DNA from: Streptomyces sp. MspMP-M5
Lineage (GTDB): Bacteria > Actinomycetota > Actinomycetes > Streptomycetales > Streptomycetaceae
Direction: 5' to 3'
DNA length: 52,778 nucleotides
NCBI RefSeq assembly: GCF_000373585.1
Contig: NZ_KB891916.1
Span: 1-52,778 of the forward strand
In this document: piece after piece, positions 44,240-51,330 of the stretch
How the letters are laid out: the number at the start of each line of letters is the position of its first letter
Numbering within the stretch: the first letter of the stretch is position 1
Translations under genes and position numbers: made by a program
Notes under the pieces: model-generated
What the model saw: the letters and a program-made list of their open reading frames with translations, nothing else
The model's database searches: none
What the model was told of the DNA's origin: nothing

Positions 44240-44884
44240 TTACTCACCCGTTTTCGCCTTCTTCACCAGCGCCTCACGCTCAATATCACGGATGATTCTT
44301 GCCCAATAGTGGCACTTCACGGCCAAGGTTGTAATAAAGGTTCGGGTTTCAGAGGATCCCACTGCATAATTTGCAAATTCCTCCAGTTGCTCAACAACGG
44401 CGCATCGGATTCTAAAATCGTTCCAATGGTCGCGACCCTGAAGGGTTCCGCGCAGGACATCCACTACTAACTTCTCTGTCAGGCCTTGGCCAGCGAGGTC
44501 GCGGGGTTCCAAAGAGTAAAGGAAGGTATGGATGGTGTTCAGATGACGGCAGAATTCCCTTTCCGCCCGTCTTCTATCCACTTGAGGGGAAGCGACCGGG
44601 GCTGCAGCCGCAGTCTGATCACCTACCTCTCCGACTTCCCTGCGTCGCTCCATCCAAGCGGCCACGTCACCACCCCACGCCTTGACCATGCGCGCCAGCG
44701 TTTCGCGAGTTGGCAACTGAGTGCCGTTCAACACGCCGTAATAGGTCGCTCGGCTGATCTCAGCGGTGTCGCAGGTTTGCTTCAAGAGGCCGCGGGTCCC
44801 AGCCCTGTCACGCAACGTCCGGAGGTCAGAGATGAAGGCGTAGTGCGGGTGGTTGGGATCGAGTGGTTTGGTCGGCCTCCCCAT
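44240..44884 (-). CDS. XRE-like helix-turn-helix regulator
   Basis: About 214 residues from the ATG at 44884, with GGGAG six bases upstream. Residues 30-75 form an HTH (KQTCDTAEISRATYYGVLNG then LPTRETLARMVKAW), typical of actinobacterial XRE-like regulators. The remainder (90-214) is helical and without a recognised family. Codon use is AT-richer than the host. It could be the element's repressor; the evidence is only its position and HTH. Confidence 0.8.
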   Translation of the reverse strand: MGRPTKPLDPNHPHYAFISDLRTLRDRAGTRGLLKQTCDTAEISRATYYGVLNGTQLPTRETLARMVKAWGGDVAAWMERRREVGEVGDQTAAAAPVASPQVDRRRAEREFCRHLNTIHTFLYSLEPRDLAGQGLTEKLVVDVLRGTLQGRDHWNDFRIRCAVVEQLEEFANYAVGSSETRTFITTLAVKCHYWARIIRDIEREALVKKAKTGE

Positions 44885-45007
44885 GCCAGTCTCCCTGAGT
44901 CCTGAGTAGTCCAAGCAACGGCTGAAGTAGTCCGGAATCCTAGTCCAGCCCCGTGCCTGCGCAGATGCTGATGTTGGTCATCTCGCATGTACACAACGGA
45001 GGTTGAA

Positions 45008-45208
45008 GTGGGGCTGTCCCTATACGTCAGGCTGCTCGTGGTCTTGGTGGCGGCGCTGGCAGCGATCATCGTCGGCATCGTGGCCGGCCTTCTCGCCCGG
45101 TGGGAGGGAGCCCCCACTCCAACGTGCATCAGGGGCGGCTCAGCCGCAGCTGGCGCCGCGCTGACGCTCTTCGTCTTGGTGCTGACGAGTCTCCACGCCC
45201 TCGGGTGA
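45008..45208 (+). CDS. small two-helix membrane protein
   Basis: A 66-residue protein from a GTG with GGAGG five bases upstream (a longer ATG frame begins at 44987). Two hydrophobic stretches (about 4-28 and 46-64) are joined by a short GAPTPTCIRGG loop. No family recognised. It is convergent to the capsid gene and ends before the shared hairpin. Confidence 0.65.
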   Translation: MGLSLYVRLLVVLVAALAAIIVGIVAGLLARWEGAPTPTCIRGGSAAAGAALTLFVLVLTSLHALG

Positions 45209-45237
45209 GCCGCCGAGCACGACGTGGAGCACTCGTA

Positions 45238-45278
45238 GTTGATGAGAGGTCCCTCGCGGCAAGGGCCCTCTCATCAAC
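45238..45278. terminator. hairpin terminator downstream of the capsid gene
   Basis: A 12-bp perfect inverted repeat (GTTGATGAGAGG / CCTCTCATCAAC) with a nested CCCT/AGGG hairpin lies one base beyond the capsid stop codon. Confidence 0.8.
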
Positions 45279-45279
45279 C

Positions 45280-46188
45280 TCATGCTGACCAGTCCACGGC
45301 AACCTTGCAGATCCCCTTGGTCGGCTTGGATTCATCGAAGGTGTTGTCAGCCTTCTTGGTGTCCAACTCGGGGTATCGCACGATCTTTCCGCCGTACAGG
45401 TGCAGGGTGTCGATGTAGTCGGCTCGGTATTTCTCCGACTGGCCCTCGCGGAATCCCGTGAACTGGCTGGCATAGGTGGCGAATTCCTTGTGCCCGGCCA
45501 CGATGTCCGCTCCCTTCGGCATTGCGGTGGTGGACAGCACCGTGAAGCCAGCGAGCTTGGCAACGACGCCGTTTGCCGTCACTCCGCCTTCGCCGTACGC
45601 GGCAGCGTTGGCGACGGCCGGATGCTCGATCAGGTAGCGCTTCACGCGAGGTGAGACGACTACGTAACGGCCTGCGGGAATGTCGTTGTCGTCCAGGGCC
45701 AGCATCATGTCCAGGATCGCGCTGTAGAGCGCCTGCGGTGCCGTGGCCGCCGATGCCTTGACCGTCGGACGGGCCGTGGCGCCCTTGGCGATGATGTCGC
45801 CCATGAACGTGTCGGCCTCACGTGCAAGGGAACGGATCATCTGCTGATTGATCGGAGAGCTAAGGTTTCCGCTGGCGAGTTGGATACGCTCCGCGTCCTC
45901 CACGAGGACCTGAAGGTACTTGGCCTCTGTGATCGGGAGCTTCTGGTCAACAGTCTCCGGCCGCTGGGCAGTCATGCCGTCCGGGAGCTTGTAGTCACCG
46001 ACAGAGGGTCGTAGAAGCGAGTTGATGTGGACTACATCGCCCTTCTTTCGGATATTTCCCTCATACTTGTTGTTCGAGACGATCGGGGAAGCCCAGACCA
46101 GCAGCGGGTCAAACTGGGTCAGCAGGTCGGCATTCCATATCTCCGGGACGAAGCTATGGGAGGCAGGATTCTGGTAGGCAAAAGTCAT
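45280..46188 (-). CDS. putative phage major capsid protein (P22-coat-like)
   Basis: A 302-residue protein resembling P22-type phage coat proteins. It begins with a short SFVPEIWNADLL segment, then has VSNNKYEGNIRKKGDVVHIN (about 38-57), a tail-loop-like PETVDQKLPITEAKYLQVLV region (about 77-96), a helix-rich core with LAREADTFMGDI (about 121-132), and a DIPAGRYVVVSPRVKRYLIE segment (about 168-187). It is preceded by a scaffolding-like gene 14 bases upstream and followed directly by a terminator. HK97-fold encapsulins are an alternative, but the scaffold pairing favours a phage coat. Confidence 0.78.
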   Translation of the reverse strand: MTFAYQNPASHSFVPEIWNADLLTQFDPLLVWASPIVSNNKYEGNIRKKGDVVHINSLLRPSVGDYKLPDGMTAQRPETVDQKLPITEAKYLQVLVEDAERIQLASGNLSSPINQQMIRSLAREADTFMGDIIAKGATARPTVKASAATAPQALYSAILDMMLALDDNDIPAGRYVVVSPRVKRYLIEHPAVANAAAYGEGGVTANGVVAKLAGFTVLSTTAMPKGADIVAGHKEFATYASQFTGFREGQSEKYRADYIDTLHLYGGKIVRYPELDTKKADNTFDESKPTKGICKVAVDWSA

Positions 46189-46202
46189 AGGGGTACTCCT
46201 GG

Positions 46203-46610
46203 TTAGCGGTTACGGGCATCGAGGGAGACCGAACTGCGGGCACCTATGCCGTTGTAGTGGCCCATGCCCATGAGCTGCGGGAACTTTGGCTGCGGCTCAG
46301 CCTGAAAGGGCTTGAGTGCCAGTGCGATAGCGTCTGCGGCAGGCTCGCCGTCCTCCCCGAGGAGCTTGGATAGGTCGAGAAGGTCAATGAACCCGTCGGG
46401 AAAATCCACACCGGCCTTGGCGGCCTCGGCCCTCAGTTCGGCTTGGGCCAGCCTCCTTGCATACTCCCGCTGGATCTCGGCCCGAATCACCTCGGCAGGG
46501 TCGGGAGCATTGGCGGGTTCAGATTCGGCCGGCTGGGCCTCGAAAGCCTCGGCCGCATCGAGAGTTACCGGGTTCTCCGGAGTCTCTGAAATTATTTCCG
46601 CGTCGCTCAT
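46203..46610 (-). CDS. putative phage scaffolding protein
   Basis: A 135-residue acidic protein. It has a Glu/Pro-rich N-terminus (1-40), a helical coiled-coil-like IRAEIQREYARRLAQAELRA (about 45-64), a VDFPDGFIDLLDLSKLLGED patch (about 71-90), and a glycine-rich basic tail ending SLDARNR. This arrangement is common in scaffolding proteins encoded just before major capsid genes. Strong GGAGG lies before the ATG. Part of a two-gene capsid operon. Confidence 0.72.
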   Translation of the reverse strand: MSDAEIISETPENPVTLDAAEAFEAQPAESEPANAPDPAEVIRAEIQREYARRLAQAELRAEAAKAGVDFPDGFIDLLDLSKLLGEDGEPAADAIALALKPFQAEPQPKFPQLMGMGHYNGIGARSSVSLDARNR

Positions 46611-46965
46611 GGCGACACCTCCTCAAGATCTGATCAAGCTAGAAAGCGGAAAGAGATAGGGGCCGCTCCCAAGGCGGCCTTATAGCTCACAACAGGACGA
46701 CGTAAGAGAAGACAGGTCCCTTACCCCGTTCATTTACTTCACAGGGTGTGGGGACTGACTCTGTGTTGCCGCTGCCGTGGTCTCACAGGCAGGTGTCCGC
46801 AGAGCTGCATTCGAGCACCTTCACAACATGCTCAGGACTTCAAACAGGCCCGGACTCTCGTCCGCGTCAGGGGACCGCCGCCCAGCGGCCTTGACTCCAA
46901 GGGAAAGCTCCCTCACTCCTATAAATAATCGGACAGGGCTCCACCAGAAGCTCTGTCCGTAACGT
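46611..46965. other. upstream region of the capsid cassette
   Basis: About 350 bases with no convincing gene (short open frames lack RBS). It should hold the capsid operon promoter; a GGCCGC/GCGGCC hairpin lies near 46662-46680, and a hairpin at 46930-46959 belongs to the next gene upstream. A packaging site could be here, but nothing diagnostic is visible. Confidence 0.4.
46930..46959 (-). terminator. hairpin terminator after the Cys-motif hypothetical gene
   Basis: An 11-bp inverted repeat with one G-U pair (CGGACAGGGCT / AGCTCTGTCCG) is followed on the minus strand by ATTATTTAT. Confidence 0.65.
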
Positions 46966-47565
46966 TCACCCGCCCACGCTGAACGGCTTCATGCGTTCTG
47001 CGATCCCCCGGGTGCACAGGAGGGCCCCTGGCTGCTCCGCTTCCCTCCACGGGCGGGCGGAGCCGATAACCGCTAGCTTCCGCTTGGCGCTGGCTGTCTG
47101 GCCGAGGTAGTCACCGGACTTGGCCGCTCGGCTCTCCAGGAACCAGCGATCAACCGCCTTCCGGTCTACCTCGGTCGAATACCGGACGATGCTGTCCACT
47201 TCAGCCAGGGCATCGCTTCGCCATTCGTCCCAGAGATAGAGGTGGTATCCCCCATTGAGGTCTGCCGTCCGGCAGCTACGCCACCAAGGACGTTCGATGA
47301 CGTCGCGGCGGGCGGTCTCCTCCTCTACTGTCAGGTTCTCGGCCTTATCCGCCGGACGGATGTTCCACGTCTCGTACTCGATGCCCTGGCGCTTCTGCTG
47401 TCGCCGGATGGCCCGATTCTGGTTCTGCCGCTTGCCTCCGCACTGCGCGTGATCAGGATTGGTTACCGGGTTCGGTCCACGCTTTCCTTTCGGCCGGTAG
47501 AACGTCCACTCTTCCTTGCACCAGGCGCAAATCAACCCAACAGGCTTGGTCGCTACGGCTGTCAT
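46966..47565 (-). CDS. hypothetical protein with Cys/His metal-site motif
   Basis: A 199-residue protein from the ATG at 47565, with GGAG ten bases upstream. Near the N-terminus are ICAWCKEEW (Cys12, Cys15) and a DHAQCGGK patch (about 38-45) that may complete a zinc site, followed by a very basic RQNQNRAIRRQQKRQG helix (about 46-61). The rest is helical and rich in Trp. The family is not recognised; the basic helix suggests nucleic-acid binding. It lies between xis and the capsid cassette, with its own terminators on both sides. Confidence 0.65.
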   Translation of the reverse strand: MTAVATKPVGLICAWCKEEWTFYRPKGKRGPNPVTNPDHAQCGGKRQNQNRAIRRQQKRQGIEYETWNIRPADKAENLTVEEETARRDVIERPWWRSCRTADLNGGYHLYLWDEWRSDALAEVDSIVRYSTEVDRKAVDRWFLESRAAKSGDYLGQTASAKRKLAVIGSARPWREAEQPGALLCTRGIAERMKPFSVGG

Positions 47566-47595
47566 CCGGAACTCAGCTCCAAATGGAAATAAAAG

Positions 47596-47616
47596 GCCCC
47601 CGGTTGCCTCGGGGGC
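47596..47616 (-). terminator. hairpin terminator after xis
   Basis: A 7-bp stem (GCCCCCG / CGGGGGC) followed on the minus strand by CCTTTTATTT, an intrinsic terminator shape. Confidence 0.7.
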
Positions 47617-47633
47617 GCGGTTCGTCGTGCTGT

Positions 47634-47798
47634 TCAGTCCTGGCGGTCTAGCCACTTCTCCAGGTCGGCCGGGCGGCATCGGAGCGACTGCCCAACCTTT
47701 CGGAACGGGACCTGTTCGCGCTTCCAGTTGTCGTACACCCATGACTTGGGCACATTCAGATGCTCGGCCACGTCGTCAACAGTCATCAGCTTGCTCAA
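47634..47798 (-). CDS. xis: excisionase-like small HTH protein
   Basis: A 54-residue protein from a TTG (GGGAG six bases upstream); an internal ATG at residue 5 is another option. It has the MerR-like excisionase fold: MTVDDVAEHLNVPKSWVYDN (5-24) forms the HTH, then VPFRKVGQSLRCRPADLEKW (30-49). This matches short AlpA/Xis-type helix-turn-helix proteins that bend att DNA for excision. It lies close to the integrase but transcribed the other way. I read it directly from the DNA; it is too short to stand out. Confidence 0.85.
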   Translation of the reverse strand: MSKLMTVDDVAEHLNVPKSWVYDNWKREQVPFRKVGQSLRCRPADLEKWLDRQD

Positions 47799-47821
47799 TA
47801 CGTTCTCCCGGAAAAGGAAAA

Positions 47822-47841
47822 CCCCCGAGGGGCCTCGGGGG
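47822..47841 (-). terminator. hairpin terminator between regulator and xis
   Basis: Inverted arms CCCCCGAGG / CCTCGGGGG followed on the minus strand by TTTTCC. Confidence 0.65.
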
Positions 47842-47873
47842 CTGTGGTGCGTTTGTGGATGACGGGGGTTCGG

Positions 47874-48425
47874 CTACGCGTCCGGCTCGGCGGTGATTCT
47901 GGAATCGAGTACGGCGTTGGCCTTGTCGGTCAGCTCCCCACCGGCCTTGCCCGCAATGGTCGTGAGGAAGCCGTCCCTGCGGGCCTGCTTCAAATGCCCC
48001 TTGACCGTCTCGGGGCTTCGCTTGATGCGTCGCGCCAGCCACTGGACGGGCGCAGCCTCGCCAGCGTCCGCAGCGCTCTTGTAGACGGCCGCCAGGAACG
48101 CCAGGTACGTCTCAGACACACCTTCGCTTTCAAGCAACGCGCCGGCCGTATCCCCGGCTTGCTGCATCGCTTCGGTGAGTCCCTGCATGACCTCTTGGCC
48201 CTTCGGGCCCATCTCGGCTGCCATCTTCACCGCGCCAGGGAGGTCGAGCCTCCGGAGAACGGTCGTGGAGATGCCGCGCGCCACGTCGCGAGCTGGCGCA
48301 CCCTCAGCGCTCTCGATGGTGATGCGCTGCGGCCCGCCATTCACCGGGCCCGGGGGCCACCACATGCGGATCACCCAGGCGCCTTGCTCCTGGGTGATCT
48401 CGAATCCGCTCTCATCCGCCTTCAT
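47874..48425 (-). CDS. HTH-containing regulator divergent from the integrase
   Basis: A 183-residue protein from an ATG. The C-terminal region (about 130-172, APVQWLARRIKRSPETVKGH then LKQARRDGFLTTIAG) forms a winged-helix/HTH; the N-terminal region (1-60) has an ITQEQGAWVIRMWWPPG stretch resembling a beta domain. It could be a repressor or a recombination directionality factor. The gene is divergent from the integrase, and a 9-bp-arm palindrome lies in the shared promoter region, which suggests autoregulation. Confidence 0.72.
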   Translation of the reverse strand: MKADESGFEITQEQGAWVIRMWWPPGPVNGGPQRITIESAEGAPARDVARGISTTVLRRLDLPGAVKMAAEMGPKGQEVMQGLTEAMQQAGDTAGALLESEGVSETYLAFLAAVYKSAADAGEAAPVQWLARRIKRSPETVKGHLKQARRDGFLTTIAGKAGGELTDKANAVLDSRITAEPDA

Positions 48426-48440
48426 GATTCCGACCGTACC

Positions 48441-48463
48441 ACACAGGGTTGCCCACCCTGTGT
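48441..48463. promoter_or_regulatory. palindromic operator in the regulator/integrase divergent promoter
   Basis: ACACAGGGT-TGCCC-ACCCTGTGT is a perfect 9-bp-arm inverted repeat. Its right edge abuts the TTGACA of the rightward promoter, and an extra half-site CCAGGGTGGG lies at 48471-48480, between the -35 and -10. The neighbouring HTH regulator is the likely ligand. Confidence 0.65.
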
Positions 48464-48491
48464 TGACAATCCAGGGTGGGTCATGTGCATT
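48463..48491 (+). promoter_or_regulatory. candidate integrase promoter
   Basis: TTGACA (48463-48468), 17-base spacer, TGCATT (48486-48491). The -35 touches the palindromic operator. Confidence 0.55.
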
Positions 48492-48556
48492 CTGGAGGCA
48501 GAGGGGCTGGCCACACGGGGGCGGGCCCAACAAGGACGAGAAAGGCCAGCTCAGAC

Positions 48557-49735
48557 GTGGCAAGGGCATGGGTAGCGCGCTCCAAGGACGATCCGAAGAA
48601 GTGGACAACCTTCTGGTACGACCCGGACGGCAAGCAGCGGCAGAAGACGTTCGAGACCAAGAAGCGGGCCGACGACCACCGCAAGCGCAAGGAACAGGAA
48701 CTCGACGCCGGGACCTACCTAGACGACAAGTTGGGCAAGCAGCCCGTGACGGCCGTCTGGGAACAGTGGGCGAATCAGAGGAAGCTGGAGAACAGCACCA
48801 AGAAGCAGTACCGATCGATCCTGACCACAACCATTGAGCCGTTCTTCAAGGCCCGCTCCATCGTGTCCCTGAAGGTGGCGGACATTGAGCAGTGGCTCTT
48901 GTGGATGGAGGCGAACCGCAAGCTGTCCGCGCGGACTCGGCGTCAGCGGTTCTCGTTCTTCTCCGGAATGATGGACTGGGCCGTCGTCAACGAGATCATC
49001 GGCCGCAACCCGTGCAAGAAGATCAAGCACGCGGGGAGCCGCGCCAAGGAGATCCGCGAGCATAAGAGCAAGGCCCGGCGGCTCACGACGCGGGAAGTCC
49101 TGGCCATGCTCGACGGGGCTCCGGCCCGGTACAGGGCGATGCTGTGGCTGATGGCGGGATGCGGTCTGCGCCTCGGGGAAGCCATGGCTGTCTCGCGGGA
49201 TCAGATCGATTTCAAAGACGAAGTTCTGCGCGTTGACTTCCAGATCGCGGAGGACGGGCAAACCGAGTCCGGCAAGAACAGCGCGCTACAGCGTCGGCAC
49301 ATCAAGGCCCGTGACGAGGAGGAGCCAGGGCGGGTGGTGCCGCTGCCTCCGAACGTCGCCTTCGAGCTGCGGCGGCACATCAAGAACCACGGTGTTTGGG
49401 GGCCGGAACGGCTGCTCTTCCCCAACGTCAGCAGGACTGGCTACCTGTACGCGTCGTACTTCTACCCAAAGATTTGGATGGTCGCCCTGTCCAAGGGCGA
49501 CGTGACGTACACGAAGCCCCACGCCCTACGGCACTACTACGGGTCGCGCCTCCTGTACGCGGGCGTCCCTGAGAACGACGTGGCCGACTGGATGGGGCAC
49601 AGCAGCACGGACGTGCTGAGGGAGCACTACCACTACATCTTTGAGGGCGCGGAGCAGCGCGGGCGGGCAGCCATCGCAACGATGCTGACGCCCGGCGCGG
49701 ACGACCCCACCGAAGGACAGGCGGAAGTCGCCTGA
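48557..49735 (+). CDS. int: tyrosine-type site-specific integrase
   Basis: A 392-residue tyrosine recombinase from the GTG at 48557, chosen because the promoter -10 ends at 48491; longer in-frame starts would precede the transcript. An N-terminal arm-binding part (1-60) has FWYDPDGKQRQKTFETKKRA, followed by a SAM-like core-binding domain (about 62-165). The catalytic domain has Arg205 in GCGLRLGEA, HALR (His322, Arg325), GH (His348) and Tyr358 in REHYHY. It integrates the element at the acyl-CoA dehydrogenase 3' end. A 13-bp terminator follows. Confidence 0.93.
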   Translation: MARAWVARSKDDPKKWTTFWYDPDGKQRQKTFETKKRADDHRKRKEQELDAGTYLDDKLGKQPVTAVWEQWANQRKLENSTKKQYRSILTTTIEPFFKARSIVSLKVADIEQWLLWMEANRKLSARTRRQRFSFFSGMMDWAVVNEIIGRNPCKKIKHAGSRAKEIREHKSKARRLTTREVLAMLDGAPARYRAMLWLMAGCGLRLGEAMAVSRDQIDFKDEVLRVDFQIAEDGQTESGKNSALQRRHIKARDEEEPGRVVPLPPNVAFELRRHIKNHGVWGPERLLFPNVSRTGYLYASYFYPKIWMVALSKGDVTYTKPHALRHYYGSRLLYAGVPENDVADWMGHSSTDVLREHYHYIFEGAEQRGRAAIATMLTPGADDPTEGQAEVA

Positions 49736-49748
49736 CAGAGCCAATGCG

Positions 49749-49779
49749 AACGGCCCCCGGCATCGTGCCGGGGGCCGTT
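49749..49779 (+). terminator. hairpin terminator after the integrase
   Basis: A 13-bp perfect inverted repeat (AACGGCCCCCGGC / GCCGGGGGCCGTT) 13 bases past the integrase stop, followed by GTGTTTGTG. Confidence 0.8.
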
Positions 49780-49829
49780 GTGTTTGTGCAGGTGAGAGGC
49801 GGTTTACTGCCCAGCGTCAGCCCAGGATT

Positions 49830-49931
49830 CCCCCAGCATGACGCCCATGATCGGCCCGAAACGGGCCCGAACGGACCGGAAGCCGATCACAGCCAGCGAG
49901 CCATCAAAAATGGCCTATGACCTGCGAAAAC
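49830..49931. other. right arm-type repeats of the attachment site
   Basis: The CCCCCAGCAT...CCCATGATC block (49830-49852) and GACCTGCGAAAAC (49919-49931, four bases from the core) match sequences next to attL at 38520-38541 and 38488-38500. They are probable arm-type integrase or Xis sites. Confidence 0.6.
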
Positions 49932-49935
49932 CCTG

Positions 49936-49999
49936 CTACGGCAGGTTCCTCGCCATGACGATCCGCTGAACCTGATTCGTGCCTTCATAAATCTGCGTG
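49936..49999 (-). repeat. attR: attR: element-borne copy of the acyl-CoA dehydrogenase 3' end
   Basis: The 64 bases match attL at 58 positions; the six differing positions all sit at synonymous codon positions. It restores the reading frame (IYEGTNQVQRIVMARNLP end), including the Glu380 codon. Codons here (GAA, TAT, GTT, AGG) are AT-richer than in attL (GAG, TAC, GTG, CGG), as expected for element DNA. Confidence 0.85.
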
Positions 50000-51123
50000 A
50001 TCTTGGCGTCCCGCATCATCCGCTCCAGCGGGTAGTCGCGGGTGTAGCCGTAGCCGCCGAGCAGCTGGACCGCGTCCGTGGTGATCTCCATGGCGGCGTC
50101 CGAGGCGTAGCACTTGGCGGCGGCGCCGAAGAACGTCAGGTCCTCGCCCTTGCCGCCGGCCGAGACCCGCTCGGAGCGGGCCGCCGCCGCGTAGGTGAGC
50201 TGGCGGGCCGCCTCCAGCTTCATCGCCATGTCGGCGAGCATGAACTGGATGCCCTGGAAGTCGCCGATCGGCTTGCCGAACTGCTTACGCTCCTGGACGT
50301 AGCCCTTGGCGTAGTCCAGCGCGCCCTGGGCGATGCCGAGCGCCTGGGCCGCGATGGTGACGCGGGTGTGGTCCAGCGTCTTCATGGCGGTGGCGAAGCC
50401 GGTGCCCTCCGCGCCGATCATGCGGTCGGCGGGGATGCGGACGTTGTCGAGGTAGACCTCGCGGGTCGGGGAGCCCTTGATGCCGAGCTTCTTCTCCGGC
50501 GCGCCGAAGGAGACGCCCTCGTCGCCCTTCTCGACGACGAACGCCGATATGCCCTTGGAGCGCTTCTCCGGGTCGGTGACGGCCATGACGGTGTAGTAGT
50601 CCGACACCCCGGCGTTGGTGATCCAGCGCTTGACGCCGTTGAGGACGTAGAAGTCGCCGTCCCGCACCGCCTTGGTCTTCATCCCCGCCGCGTCGGAGCC
50701 GGCGTCCGGCTCGCTGAGGCAGTACGAGAACATCGCGTCGCCCTTGGCGAGCGGCGCCAGGTACTTCTTCTTCAGCTCCTCGCTCCCGGAGAGGATCACC
50801 GGGAGCGAACCGAGCTTGTTGACCGCCGGGATCAGCGACGAGGAGGCGCAGACCCGGGCGACCTCCTCGATGACGATCACGGTCGCCAGCGCGTCGGCAC
50901 CGGCGCCGCCGTACGACTCCGGTACGTGCACGGCGTGCAGGTCGTTGGCGACCAGCGCGTCCAGCGCCTCCTGCGGGAAGCGGGCCTCCTCGTCCACGGC
51001 GGCGGCGAACGGCGCGATCTTCGCCTCGGCGAGCGAGCGCACCGACTCGCGGAGCATGTCGTGCTCCTCGGACGGCCGGTACAGATCGAAATCAGCGGCC
51101 GCGTTCTTTCCCGATGGCGCCAA
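49936..51123 (-). CDS. acyl-CoA dehydrogenase
   Basis: A 395-residue FAD-dependent acyl-CoA dehydrogenase from a TTG. It introduces the alpha-beta double bond in acyl-CoA during fatty-acid or branched-chain amino-acid degradation. Motifs: AMFSYCLSEPDAGSDAAGMK (about 129-148), QFGKPIGDFQGIQFMLADMA (about 280-299), QLLGGYGYTRDYP (about 349-361) and the C-terminal IYEGT with catalytic Glu380. The last 20 codons were supplied by the element, keeping the protein intact. A palindrome AGTAA-CCC-TTACT lies upstream at 51168-51180. Confidence 0.95.
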   Translation of the reverse strand: MAPSGKNAAADFDLYRPSEEHDMLRESVRSLAEAKIAPFAAAVDEEARFPQEALDALVANDLHAVHVPESYGGAGADALATVIVIEEVARVCASSSLIPAVNKLGSLPVILSGSEELKKKYLAPLAKGDAMFSYCLSEPDAGSDAAGMKTKAVRDGDFYVLNGVKRWITNAGVSDYYTVMAVTDPEKRSKGISAFVVEKGDEGVSFGAPEKKLGIKGSPTREVYLDNVRIPADRMIGAEGTGFATAMKTLDHTRVTIAAQALGIAQGALDYAKGYVQERKQFGKPIGDFQGIQFMLADMAMKLEAARQLTYAAAARSERVSAGGKGEDLTFFGAAAKCYASDAAMEITTDAVQLLGGYGYTRDYPLERMMRDAKITQIYEGTNQVQRIVMARNLP

Positions 51124-51167
51124 GGTCTCTCACTCCCCTGAGGTGCCGGCAGTGCTAACTACCGTTA

Positions 51168-51180
51168 AGTAACCCTTACT
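51168..51180. promoter_or_regulatory. candidate operator upstream of the acyl-CoA dehydrogenase
   Basis: AGTAACCCTTACT is a 13-bp palindrome (5-bp arms), 45 bases upstream of the TTG start. It resembles a TetR-type operator, but no regulator is present in the window. Confidence 0.4.
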
Positions 51181-51330
51181 GAGAAGGGATTCTAGGGCGG
51201 ATACCGGGACCGCCGATAGGTGAGGTTGCCGACAGTCCCCCGGGGTGCGCACCGCGTGCGGGAAGGGTCCGTTCCGTGCGCGGATATGCTCGGTCGGCAC
51301 CACTTTCCGTCAGACCCAGGGAGCCCCGCA

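Larger units (their letters stand above)
38467..49935. mobile_element. integrative element with capsid cassette (candidate phage satellite)
   Basis: An 11.5-kb element flanked by the 64-bp repeats. Gene content: integrase, excisionase-like protein, at least four regulators, DUF6879, DUF397, DUF3987 ATPase, a BRCT/Lsr2-like protein, a scaffolding-like and major-capsid-like pair, and small unknown genes. No FtsK-type translocase, terminase, portal or tail genes are seen. The central part (43740-44500) is AT-richer than the chromosome. Boundaries are set by att repeats; the exact crossover lies within them. Confidence 0.85.

Noticed and set aside
45280..46188. Encapsulin nanocompartment shell protein.
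   Set aside because: It is preceded by a scaffolding-like gene and lies in a mobile element, with no cargo-type enzyme next to it.
46966..47565. HNH endonuclease, given its position in a phage-like element and Cys/His pairs.
   Set aside because: I do not find an H-N-H pattern with the right spacing; only a Cys/His cluster and a basic helix are present.
38467..49935. Actinomycete integrative and conjugative element (AICE).
   Set aside because: No FtsK/SpoIIIE-type transfer protein or RepSA-type initiator is seen, while capsid-like genes are present.
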